From an uncultured Mollicutes bacterium (GTDB lineage: Bacteria > Bacillota_I > Bacilli_A > RFN20 > CAG-826), in assembly GCA_937893635.1 (NCBI GenBank), contig CALBGF010000148.1:1-8017 (forward strand): 8,017 nt of DNA, read 5' to 3'. The position numbers and the translations under genes are program-made. The notes under the pieces are model-generated. The model was not told the origin of the DNA and did not search any database. It worked only from the letters and a program-made list of their open reading frames with translations. Below, piece after piece: positions 1-6,410 of the stretch; position 1 is the stretch's first letter, and the number at the start of each line of letters is the position of its first letter.

Positions 1-21
1 TATTTTATGTAATAACTCCAT
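1..21 (-). CDS. 5' end of an unidentified gene running off the left edge
   Basis: Only seven codons lie inside the window, reading MELLHKI from the ATG at 21-19. The start is supported by a full GGAGG ribosome binding site (complement of CCTCC at 30-34), eight bases upstream of the ATG, which is near-ideal spacing. The fragment is too short to identify a product. It is transcribed in the same direction as the leucine-rich-repeat gene at 185-1024, but the roughly 160 bp between them and a possible -10 box at 78-83 suggest it may have its own promoter. Confidence 0.6.
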
Positions 22-77
22 AATTTTATCCTCCGTAATTATGGTAGCACCCTAATAAGTTAGTTTCAACTAATGTA

Positions 78-83
78 ATTATA
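78..83 (-). promoter_or_regulatory. Possible -10 box for the left-edge gene
   Basis: A perfect TATAAT is read on the minus strand about 57 bases upstream of the ATG at 21. No convincing TTGACA-like -35 lies at 16-18 bp; the nearest TTGAAC is 23 bp away. In AT-rich DNA a single hexamer is weak evidence. An inverted pair, AACTAATG (68-75) and CATTAGTT (98-105), brackets the box and could be an operator. Confidence 0.25.
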
Positions 84-184
84 ATATCAACTCGTAGCAT
101 TAGTTTGTTCAATTTGCTATAACGCTTAATTCTATTAATACAAACAGATTTTTTTAATGTTATTTATTTTTTAACTTATTAATT

Positions 185-1024
185 TTAGATAATTTCACAT
201 CTATATCCGTTTTCTTTACACATATCAATCACTTGTGGATTAAACGGAGTTCTTACTATTATAGAAGCGCTTATAGTATTTCGACTAAAAAACATCGAAT
301 GCCTTATAACTGTGTAAAAAGCATTTATTGAAACATACGCTTCTTTAGGCAATTCAATAACTAGGCCAGGATTTTGGGCAAATGAATATGGTTGAAGGGT
401 AATTTTACGCTTAAAAGATTCTTCATCATTTGTATATATTTTAACTTCCTTTAACCCAAAACAGCCATAAAAAGCATATGAAGGAATATTAGTAATTTTA
501 GATGATATATATAATTTATTAAAATAATTACGATAGAAGCATTCATCACCAAGGCTTTCGACATTTTTTAAATCTAACTCTTGCAGTTTACAATTTTTAA
601 ACGCCTTACTACCAATTGAAAGTAAAGTACTAGGAAAATCTATTCTTTCTAAATCTGTATTTTCAAAAGCACTATTTTCAATACTTATTAATCCATTTGG
701 TAAAACCACATTTTTAAGATACACACATAATTTAAAACAAGCATATGGTATAACTTGCAATTTGGGAAGAACAATTTCTCTTAAACTTATACAATGTTCG
801 AAGCATGATGCTCCTAATTCAATTGCATCACCTTCGAAAATAATTTTACTAAGTAATTGACAATCATAGAATGCTTTATTTCCAATTCTTTTTACTGATT
901 TTGGAATAACAATTTCACTTATTCTACTAGACTTAAACATCTCATCTGGAATATATTCTATACCTTCTTCAAGTGTAGGATATTCAAAATAATGGTCAGA
1001 AAAATACTCATTTATTAATCCCAT
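185..1024 (-). CDS. BspA-type leucine-rich-repeat protein (LRR_5-like), no signal peptide
   Basis: This 279-residue protein is built from about seven repeats of 21-23 residues between roughly residues 20 and 197. Each follows the pattern 'l..I.iP..v..Ig..aF..C..L', for example IVIPKSVKRIGNKAFYDC and IDFPSTLLSIGSKAFKNC. That pattern is typical of the BspA/LRR_5 group, whose members usually form solenoid surfaces for protein binding. The last 80 residues are less regular and finish with a short Cys-containing segment (MCKENGYRCEII). There is no signal peptide, sortase motif or membrane helix, so the protein is probably cytoplasmic, unlike classical surface BspA. The ATG at 1024 has AAGGAG at 1035-1040, ten bases upstream and overlapping the stop codon of the ADP-ribosylglycohydrolase gene 15 bp away. 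It is the last gene of a five-gene operon. No clear intrinsic terminator follows it. The repeat class is secure, but the binding partner is unknown. Confidence 0.88.
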   Translation of the reverse strand: MGLINEYFSDHYFEYPTLEEGIEYIPDEMFKSSRISEIVIPKSVKRIGNKAFYDCQLLSKIIFEGDAIELGASCFEHCISLREIVLPKLQVIPYACFKLCVYLKNVVLPNGLISIENSAFENTDLERIDFPSTLLSIGSKAFKNCKLQELDLKNVESLGDECFYRNYFNKLYISSKITNIPSYAFYGCFGLKEVKIYTNDEESFKRKITLQPYSFAQNPGLVIELPKEAYVSINAFYTVIRHSMFFSRNTISASIIVRTPFNPQVIDMCKENGYRCEII

Positions 1025-1039
1025 AAATAAATTACTCCT

Positions 1040-1873
1040 TTATACAAATTTTTTATTACCAACAATGTGATAAAATTTTTTTATAAAATCTATGTAGGAA
1101 TTATCTATAAATAGATACATAAACATTTCTTCGAAATAGGATACAGAGTCTTTTTGATAATAAGCTTCAGCGACTGCACCTGCCATAGCGCCTAAAGTAT
1201 CTGTATCTCCTCCAATTCCTGCACAATTTCTGATTGCATCTTCTAAACTATCAGAAATTAAAAAGCAATAAATAGCTTGCGGCACACTACCTTGACATGT
1301 AGCATTAAAAGTATAATTTTTTACTAACTCATCGTAGTCTAAGAAAGCAATTTCTGGATAATATTCTTTAATCATTCTATTCTTAATATATTCTTTATCT
1401 TTTCCATTTCTTGCAAGATACATACACATTGCAATAGCTTCTGCTCCTTTAATTCCTTCAATATGATTATGTGTTATCTCTGATACAATTCTTGATAAAA
1501 TTTTAACTTCCTCTTCACTATTTGCTATCCATCCAACTGGAGATATACGCATTGCAGATCCATTTCCAAATGAATTATATGGTTCGTGATTAGTGGATAA
1601 ACACCAGTCTACAAATAATGTTCCATATCCTACATATGGATGAAGTTTGAATGTTCTAACAAACTCATTAACTAATTCTTGTTTAATCTTATCTAATCCA
1701 TTTTTTGAATAATCAATTGGATAATTATTCATTAATACTTTAGCAACCGCTAGCGTTAAATAAGAATCATCAGTCATCCTATTATTAATATTGTATATAT
1801 TAAATCTTTTAGATTTGGCTTTCTTCAATTCATAGAAAGATCCTACCATATCACCTATTATTGCCCCTAACAT
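1040..1873 (-). CDS. ADP-ribosylglycohydrolase family protein (DraG/ARH-like)
   Basis: This 277-residue protein covers the full all-helical ADP-ribosylglycohydrolase fold. Family members remove ADP-ribose from proteins or small molecules using a two-magnesium centre. The expected motifs are present in order: GDMVGSFYE at 7-15, TDDS at 34-37 (first metal-binding motif, more often TDDT), NGSAMRISPVGW at 104-115, THNH at 134-137 and GGDTDT at 221-226 (second metal-binding motif). Length and motif spacing are normal, so it is probably active. The substrate (Arg- or Ser-linked ADP-ribose, poly-ADP-ribose, or free ADP-ribose derivatives) cannot be read from the sequence. The ATG at 1873 follows the esterase gene by four bases, and its GGAAGG ribosome binding site lies inside the esterase's last codons, so expression of the two is tightly linked. 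No ADP-ribosyltransferase is visible in the window. Confidence 0.92.
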   Translation of the reverse strand: MLGAIIGDMVGSFYELKKAKSKRFNIYNINNRMTDDSYLTLAVAKVLMNNYPIDYSKNGLDKIKQELVNEFVRTFKLHPYVGYGTLFVDWCLSTNHEPYNSFGNGSAMRISPVGWIANSEEEVKILSRIVSEITHNHIEGIKGAEAIAMCMYLARNGKDKEYIKNRMIKEYYPEIAFLDYDELVKNYTFNATCQGSVPQAIYCFLISDSLEDAIRNCAGIGGDTDTLGAMAGAVAEAYYQKDSVSYFEEMFMYLFIDNSYIDFIKKFYHIVGNKKFV

Positions 1874-1877
1874 ATTA

Positions 1878-2504
1878 TCATCCCTTCCTAATAACTTTTT
1901 CTAATGCTTCCGCTAAACGGATATGACTTGCATTAGTTAAGTGAATTCCATCTTTTCCAACGCGTAATATTTTATTACTAATAACATCACAGTTATTTTC
2001 TCTAGCTAAAATTTTAAAAGCATTTTCAAATTGTAAAGATTTGATCGTTTCACCTTTATATTCTTCAGACACAGAATCATCAATTACTGGTGGAGTAATT
2101 AAAATAATTTTGGGTTCTTTGCTAAGTCCTAAAAGTGAATATTTTTTTATCACATCAATATAATTTGTTTTTATTGCTAAAGTTATTTCTTCTACTGAAC
2201 GATTAAACTTACTTTTTAAGTCGTTTGTTCCTAAAAAAATAACAACATAATCTAAAGGTTCATGCGTAATTAGTGCTGTAATAAAAAAATTACTTCCATT
2301 ACGATTACCTTTATATTCTTTATAATCATCTAAATTCGTAGTCCTTGAAGGCATTCCTTCATTTATTACTTGAGTGTTTTTACCTAGTTTTTTTTCTAAA
2401 TAATATGTATATCTTTTATTTAGTTTACAATGTTTAAATGTTCCATCTGGTATTGTCCCCCAAGTATTAGAGTCCCCATAGCATAAAATTCTTAGTTTTT
2501 TCAT
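1878..2504 (-). CDS. SGNH/GDSL-family hydrolase (arylesterase-like acyl-esterase)
   Basis: This 208-residue protein has the SGNH hydrolase signature. Block I is CYGDSNTWG at residues 8-16, with nucleophile Ser12. Gly50, in the EGMPSRTT segment, supplies the block II oxyanion-hole residue. Block III is LGTNDLK at 91-97, with Asn94. Block V is DGIHLT at 185-190, giving the catalytic Asp185 and His188. The CYGDSNTWG, EG..SRTT and LGTNDLK pattern matches the arylesterase/acyl-esterase subgroup. It probably hydrolyses an ester, such as an acetyl group on a sugar or nucleotide-like molecule, but the substrate is not evident. There is no signal peptide, so action inside the cell is likely. The start at 2504 lies two bases after the upstream gene's stop and has no recognisable ribosome binding site, suggesting translation by coupling or re-initiation. 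The stop TGA is followed directly by an in-frame TAA. It is the third gene of the operon. Confidence 0.92.
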   Translation of the reverse strand: MKKLRILCYGDSNTWGTIPDGTFKHCKLNKRYTYYLEKKLGKNTQVINEGMPSRTTNLDDYKEYKGNRNGSNFFITALITHEPLDYVVIFLGTNDLKSKFNRSVEEITLAIKTNYIDVIKKYSLLGLSKEPKIILITPPVIDDSVSEEYKGETIKSLQFENAFKILARENNCDVISNKILRVGKDGIHLTNASHIRLAEALEKVIRKG

Positions 2505-2506
2505 AT

Positions 2507-3142
2507 TTATTTAAGCGGTATATAATATCCTTTCTTAATTCTAATTAAACGATAATCAATCTTATTAATTTCTATATCAATGACATTTATTGTCTCTTCT
2601 AACATGGATTTAAAATTTATTTTAACTATCTTATCTACATTAATTTTTTCATAACTTTCTTTTATTAAACTTAAGTCAATTTCTAATGATTTTAATAAAG
2701 AATAAGTCTTTGAATAAAATACTTGACCTCCTCTAGATAGTTCACTTTCTTTTCTAAAAATAATATCTCCATATAAATTAGTTATAAACTCAATTAAATC
2801 TCTTTTTGTAGTTATTCCATCATAATCACAATGCTTTTGCTCATAATTTTTTAAACTTTTGAGTTTTATCATACTATTTTGAATAAATTCATTTAATCTG
2901 GCAATAAATTTAAGACAATATTTCTTTAACTTTGTTTCATCATTAATGGAGTATAAATATGCCTTACCTGGTAAGAAAAAATCACAGTATAATTTTGCTA
3001 CCAAAATATTATGATTAAGCCTTAAGTCTTGAATTAGATGTAATAATGTATAATTTTCATCATATAATTTGCTTTTGTCTAAAGTCTTAATATATCTAAG
3101 ATAACCTTGCTTAGTTTTATATTTAAATATCTTCGCTTCCAT
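2507..3142 (-). CDS. Protein of unknown family, third member of a local paralogue trio
   Basis: I do not recognise this 211-residue protein. It is a diverged paralogue of the two proteins at 3454-4116 and 4149-4853. The N-terminus (FKYKTKQGYLRYIKTLDKSK) lines up with NYKTKEEYVETLNKMSNSD. The centre shares CDYDGITTKRDL (105-116), LYGDI (123-127) and VFYSKTYSLLKSL (141-153) with KDYDESITKEDIL, IYDDI and AYYSRIADLLNYL of the 4149-4853 protein at almost the same spacing. It looks helical and soluble, with no signal peptide or transmembrane segment. I place the start at the ATG at 3142. A longer reading to 3253 is open, but its extra 37 residues are hydrophobic and Met-rich, do not match the paralogues, and overlap the small gene at 3123-3314 in another frame. 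The chosen start overlaps that gene by 20 bp, implying translational coupling, and no clear ribosome binding site is seen. Confidence 0.75.
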   Translation of the reverse strand: MEAKIFKYKTKQGYLRYIKTLDKSKLYDENYTLLHLIQDLRLNHNILVAKLYCDFFLPGKAYLYSINDETKLKKYCLKFIARLNEFIQNSMIKLKSLKNYEQKHCDYDGITTKRDLIEFITNLYGDIIFRKESELSRGGQVFYSKTYSLLKSLEIDLSLIKESYEKINVDKIVKINFKSMLEETINVIDIEINKIDYRLIRIKKGYYIPLK

Positions 3143-3314
3143 ACATTTTTTGATATAGGCCTTCCCAATAATCATTGTCATCGTCATTAGGATCCGCGAT
3201 AGAAAAATCATCATTTTCAAAATCAAACACATCAGTACTATTAATTGATTCACTCGCTTTTGTTTTATTTTTACTTAGAGCATAGCTTCTTTTAAGCTTT
3301 TTTAATAAACTCAT
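3123..3314 (-). CDS. Small bipolar protein of unknown function (63 residues)
   Basis: This is the first gene of the downstream operon. The protein is divided by charge: residues 1-20 are basic and amphipathic (MSLLKKLKRSYALSK and following), while residues 29-63 are strongly acidic, with an NDDDND run around 43-48, and end in YWEGLYQKMYGSEDI. Such a layout could suit a small adaptor, an inhibitor of a nucleic-acid-binding partner, or a membrane-surface peptide, but no family is recognised. An in-frame ATG at 3326 touches the only GGGAG ribosome binding site (3327-3331) with no spacer, so the ATG at 3314, twelve bases away, is preferred. A good promoter lies just upstream, which supports a real gene despite its size. 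Its 3' end overlaps the 211-residue gene by 20 bp. Confidence 0.65.
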   Translation of the reverse strand: MSLLKKLKRSYALSKNKTKASESINSTDVFDFENDDFSIADPNDDDNDYWEGLYQKMYGSEDI

Positions 3315-3340
3315 ATATTTTACCATCTCCCACGATACTT

Positions 3341-3369
3341 ATTATATTGGTAAGATATATTTAAGTCAT
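3341..3369 (-). promoter_or_regulatory. Sigma-A-type promoter of the five-gene downstream operon
   Basis: Read on the minus strand, ATGACT (3369-3364, four of six bases matching TTGACA) is followed by a 17-bp spacer and a perfect TATAAT (3346-3341). Transcription would begin near 3334, just ahead of the GGGAG ribosome binding site at 3327-3331. The -35 box directly touches the T-tract of the terminator that ends the preceding operon. One arm of a perfect 9-bp inverted repeat (3359-3367) overlaps the -35 box. Confidence 0.6.
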
Positions 3370-3423
3370 AAAAAAAGCCCATTTGTACTTTTATAGAAAC
3401 AAAATTCACAAATAGACTTAAAT
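3359..3423. repeat. Perfect 9-bp inverted repeat enclosing the terminator
   Basis: ATTTAAGTC at 3359-3367 is the exact reverse complement of GACTTAAAT at 3415-3423. The arms are 47 bp apart and enclose the terminator stem-loop. The left arm overlaps the -35 box of the next promoter. It may be an operator, an alternative RNA pairing or chance in AT-rich DNA. Confidence 0.35.
3370..3419 (-). terminator. Intrinsic terminator ending the WYL operon
   Basis: On the minus strand, AAGTCTATTTGT (3419-3408) can pair over 12 bp, with G-U wobbles, with ACAAATGGGCTT (3386-3375) across a loop of about 21 bases. Seven T residues (3376-3370) follow. It lies 35 bp beyond the stop of the 220-residue protein gene. 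The arm at 3415-3419 could instead pair with GACTTAAAT just past the T-tract. Confidence 0.7.
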
Positions 3424-3453
3424 TATAAAATTAATTTTATTATTTTAAGTGCA

Positions 3454-4116
3454 TTATTGATATATTTTTAAGTTAACTGTATCAATAAGTCCAATCATAT
3501 TTCTAATAAAAATACGAACATTCATTTTATAATCTATATTTCCATCTTTGTTTTTTCCACCAAATAAAGCAAAAGGAGAATTATCATATTTTGTTAAATA
3601 TTCAATATCAATTAAATCAACAGCATATAGTTTATGTAAGAATATCGCTGTTTGATAGATGACACTATTAAGCAAAAATTCAATATTGGAATAATAATTT
3701 CTTGGGAAATTATCATTACTTTCTTCATTTCCATCATAGATATCGTTATAAAAAGCACTATTGCTTTTTATATATTCTTCTCTTGATAATGATTTCGTTT
3801 CTTCTAAAATATCATCAGTCGTAAAGTTTTCATAATGACTAAGTGCTTCTAGTTCTTTTTGATTATTTTCTGCAAAAATGTGAAAATTATATAGAAGTTT
3901 TTGATAATCATCTTTAATATTAGAATCAGAATTTAAATATTGTTTTGCAAGATCAATAAAATTTACATATATGTTTGAAATTAACATATTATAAAAATAT
4001 TCTATATTTTCATATAAATTATTATTGTTATCTAATTCTTTTTTCAAATCGCTATTGGACATTTTGTTAAGTGTCTCTACATACTCTTCTTTTGTTTTAT
4101 AGTTTAATAAATTCAT
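3454..4116 (-). CDS. Protein of unknown family, second member of the paralogue trio
   Basis: I do not recognise this 220-residue protein. It matches the neighbouring 4149-4853 and 2507-3142 products in overall plan. There is an N-terminal segment NLLNYKTKEEYVETLNKMS, a helical first half containing DLAKQYL near residue 55, a TTDDIL segment at 99-104, FYNDIYDGN at 122-130 and an aromatic-rich YYSNIEFLLN at 141-150. It is the most diverged of the three, with extra residues between TTDDIL and the NDIYD motif and a glycine-rich loop (FGGKNKDGN) near 185-193. It looks soluble, helical and cytoplasmic. The ATG at 4116 has AAGGAG at 4124-4129 with seven-base spacing. It is the third gene of the WYL-led operon, 32 bp after its paralogue, and is followed by the terminator at 3370-3419. 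Confidence 0.8.
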   Translation of the reverse strand: MNLLNYKTKEEYVETLNKMSNSDLKKELDNNNNLYENIEYFYNMLISNIYVNFIDLAKQYLNSDSNIKDDYQKLLYNFHIFAENNQKELEALSHYENFTTDDILEETKSLSREEYIKSNSAFYNDIYDGNEESNDNFPRNYYSNIEFLLNSVIYQTAIFLHKLYAVDLIDIEYLTKYDNSPFALFGGKNKDGNIDYKMNVRIFIRNMIGLIDTVNLKIYQ

Positions 4117-4148
4117 ATATTTTCTCCTTCTTTTTGTGTATGAGATAT

Positions 4149-4853
4149 TTAGTTTATTATGAAATATTGTTCATTATAAAAACGGACATTTCCCGAATTA
4201 ACTTTTTCAAGTTTATCAATTAGTGACTCAATATAAACTTTTATAATTTCTATGTAATTTGTTTCATATTTAGTACATGATTTAATATCAGTTACAAAAT
4301 TATAAGCATCAATATCATTATTTTCATCAATAGTGTAACTAATGTTTTTTATATTAAAAACATTAACTAAAATAAAACCTGATGTATTAACTAAATAGTT
4401 TAATAAATCCGCTATACGAGAATAATATGCTTCGCCTTTACACACCCCAAAATCACATGTTTTTAAAATGTCATCATAAATGATACTTGCATAACTAAGA
4501 ATATCTTCTTTGGTAATAGATTCATCATAATCCTTAGTGGTTGTGTAATATTTATATTTAGTTAAATTATCACTAAGATTTTTAACATAATTATATAAAT
4601 TAGAAAAATTACCTTGTGAAAACATTTTATATTCATCTACATAAATATTAGTATCAACAAATAAAGAAATATATTGTTTAGTCTTAATTACATAATTCGA
4701 CCAAAGATATGAAACTAATGTAAAATAGTCATATTGTAATTCTTCTTTTAAATATGAAATATCGTTATAATTTTGTTTCAACTCTTTAAATGATAAACCA
4801 TTCAAAAAAGTAAAATAATCAAGTTTATTAATAAAATTTAATGGATTAGTCAT
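4149..4853 (-). CDS. Protein of unknown family, first member of the paralogue trio
   Basis: This 234-residue protein is not recognised. It is rich in Asn, Tyr, Ile and Lys and appears mostly helical, with no signal peptide or clear membrane span. It shares with the proteins at 3454-4116 and 2507-3142 an N-terminal NPLNFINKLDYFTFLNGLS segment, KQYI near 59-62, and a central block of KDYDESITKEDIL (107-119), IYDDI (125-129) and AYYSRIADLLNYL (142-154). The central block is the best candidate for a functional core, since its acidic and aromatic residues recur at similar spacing. The ATG at 4853 has AAGGA at 4861-4865 with seven-base spacing. It starts 25 bp after the WYL regulator stop, so the two are almost certainly co-transcribed. 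Regulation by that protein is inferred from context only. Confidence 0.8.
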   Translation of the reverse strand: MTNPLNFINKLDYFTFLNGLSFKELKQNYNDISYLKEELQYDYFTLVSYLWSNYVIKTKQYISLFVDTNIYVDEYKMFSQGNFSNLYNYVKNLSDNLTKYKYYTTTKDYDESITKEDILSYASIIYDDILKTCDFGVCKGEAYYSRIADLLNYLVNTSGFILVNVFNIKNISYTIDENNDIDAYNFVTDIKSCTKYETNYIEIIKVYIESLIDKLEKVNSGNVRFYNEQYFIIN

Positions 4854-4878
4854 AAAATTTTCCTTTTATATTTTCATT

Positions 4879-6309
4879 TTATAAATCAAAAATATTCAAC
4901 ATGTTTAAATATGCTTTTTTCCTCAAGTCACTATATTCATCATAACTAGTATATTTTCTTAATTCTTTTGCGTTTTTAGTAGTATCTTTTTTATCAATAT
5001 ATTTTAATTCAAAAGCATGTGAAGAATATTTTCTATAAATCAAAGCCATTGTCAAAAAATGCTTTTCTAATGAATAGTTTAATATTTTTGGCGCTTCTAT
5101 TTGCAATATCAATGGTAATCTAATATCAGATAGAATCCATTGTTTTACTGAATTTTTATTTACTACCATATTAACAACTACAAATTCAGGTTTTTGTTTA
5201 TTAGTTTTAGGAGTCAAAATAGGTTTTAATGGATACTTTGGAAAATTATTATTTCCTTGATTTGATTTTTTATAATACATTCTTGGCTCTATAGATTCAA
5301 CATTAAATCCATAACATAATACATAATCTAGTTTTGTGGCAAAATAATTTTCAAATGAAAACTTAACATACTTTAAATGTTCCGCTCTAAAAGACATAGA
5401 TAAATAGCAATTTGATGTACCTGTAGGGAAAACTGCTTGTTTTAAATAATCATCAATACTTTGATATTCTTGTCCAAATTTACTGCAATTTTTTATAAAT
5501 AATTTGTTCAAATTTCTATTTTGTATGAAATCAGGTATTATAACTTCACTATCTTTATCATTTGGAATATCTAATAACGCTACTGGTTTACATATAAGCG
5601 GAGTTAATCTGCTCCTAAATACCCAATTGTCTTCGATCTTACTAATAGGAATAAGGACAGCATAAATTTGATTGTTATATTCTTTTAAAGCATAAACTCT
5701 ACACCAGGCCTTACCATCATTTGTCGTAAACTCGCCATTAAGGAAACGACAATATAATCGCATGTCATAAATAATTGCAATATTCTTCTTTTCTTTATAA
5801 GCTTTGTTTAACAAGCGAAAATTTCTTTGAAAATCGCCACTAACTTTAACATTTGTTTGCGCTAATGCACTAGCGTCATTTTTAATTTTATCTCGATTAT
5901 AAGAATTAGTGTAAGTATCTAATACTCGATCAACTAAAAAGTCCGTTTCAACTCCAATGGTATATTTATCATTAAGAATTGCCGCTAAAATCTTAGTGAC
6001 TTGTTCATTATTTAAAGACCATTTTTGTTCAATATAAAATTTGCCTTTTGATGTGGTTTCAAGAACAAACGGAACTTTATCCGGAAATTCTATTGTCAAT
6101 TTTTTTAGATATTCTAAGCAATCTTTTATTCTTTGTCTTTTAACATCATTACCAACAGTATTATTTGGATCATACTTTAATCCAAATGTTGTTGCGTATC
6201 TACAAATATTTTGTTGCGTAGCTGGATGTTTCTCATTTGTATACTTTAATAAATAATCTAATGTAAGTAATAGTTCAGCGCGATGTATTTCTGTATCTGT
6301 TAATGACAT
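4879..6309 (-). CDS. WYL-domain-type helix-turn-helix transcriptional regulator
   Basis: This 476-residue protein has the architecture of WYL regulators. Residues 8-72 form a winged helix-turn-helix (HRAELLLTLDYLLKYTNEKH, then NDVKRQRIKDCLEYLKKL). A helical linker follows, then a WYL-like beta domain at roughly 163-250 (NKAYKEKKNIAIIY, RVYALKEYNNQIYAVLIP). The extended C-terminal part runs past residue 376. These proteins usually bind DNA as dimers and sense a nucleotide or nucleic-acid ligand through the WYL domain. The literal Trp-Tyr-Leu triad is absent, with IYAV at the corresponding place, so ligand binding may differ. It is longer than the roughly 300-330 residues common in the group. 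The ATG at 6309 has AAGGAG at 6315-6320. It heads an operon with two paralogous unknown proteins and is divergent from the pair at 6457 onward, the classic position for a local regulator. Confidence 0.75.
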   Translation of the reverse strand: MSLTDTEIHRAELLLTLDYLLKYTNEKHPATQQNICRYATTFGLKYDPNNTVGNDVKRQRIKDCLEYLKKLTIEFPDKVPFVLETTSKGKFYIEQKWSLNNEQVTKILAAILNDKYTIGVETDFLVDRVLDTYTNSYNRDKIKNDASALAQTNVKVSGDFQRNFRLLNKAYKEKKNIAIIYDMRLYCRFLNGEFTTNDGKAWCRVYALKEYNNQIYAVLIPISKIEDNWVFRSRLTPLICKPVALLDIPNDKDSEVIIPDFIQNRNLNKLFIKNCSKFGQEYQSIDDYLKQAVFPTGTSNCYLSMSFRAEHLKYVKFSFENYFATKLDYVLCYGFNVESIEPRMYYKKSNQGNNNFPKYPLKPILTPKTNKQKPEFVVVNMVVNKNSVKQWILSDIRLPLILQIEAPKILNYSLEKHFLTMALIYRKYSSHAFELKYIDKKDTTKNAKELRKYTSYDEYSDLRKKAYLNMLNIFDL

Positions 6310-6376
6310 AGTATCTCCTTCTTTCGTTTATTATTATACAGTTCAAACTCATCACCCACCCGTTAGTGGCGTTTTA

Positions 6377-6392
6377 GTACTCATATAGGTAC
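6377..6392. promoter_or_regulatory. Imperfect palindrome at the WYL operon start point, possible operator
   Basis: The 16-bp sequence GTACTCATATAGGTAC pairs with itself at six of eight positions: GTAC outer arms and an ATAT centre, with mismatches in between. It lies directly downstream of the minus-strand -10 box at 6393-6398 and so covers the predicted transcription start. Autoregulation through it is an inference from position. Confidence 0.3.
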
Positions 6393-6401
6393 ATTATAGC
6401 A
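6393..6401 (-). promoter_or_regulatory. Extended -10 promoter of the WYL operon
   Basis: The minus strand reads TGCTATAAT from 6401 to 6393, an exact TGnTATAAT extended -10 element. The -35 region 17 bp upstream (TATAAA at 6421-6416) is a poor match, which extended -10 promoters tolerate. The leader before the ATG at 6309 would be about 77 nt. It holds an unusual GC-rich patch at 6353-6371 with a small CCAC/GTGG hairpin. Confidence 0.5.
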
Positions 6402-6410
6402 TATTACTCA

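Noticed and set aside
1878..1883. Alternative genetic code with TGA as tryptophan
   Set aside because: The only TGA stop here is followed by an in-frame TAA, so it is uninformative. All genes use TGG for tryptophan and give full-length proteins under the standard code.
3143..3253. 37-residue N-terminal extension of the 211-residue protein gene starting at 3253
   Set aside because: The extension overlaps the small gene in another frame, is Met/Ile/Leu-rich in a way typical of an out-of-frame reading, has no paralogue match, and the ATG at 3142 starts exactly where family similarity begins.
3315..3326. ATG at 3326 as the start of the small bipolar protein
   Set aside because: It directly abuts the GGGAG ribosome binding site with no spacer. 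The next in-frame ATG at 3314 is at a workable distance.
6041..6256. Plus-strand 71-residue frame
   Set aside because: It lies wholly inside the WYL regulator gene on the opposite strand, with no ribosome binding site or recognisable product.
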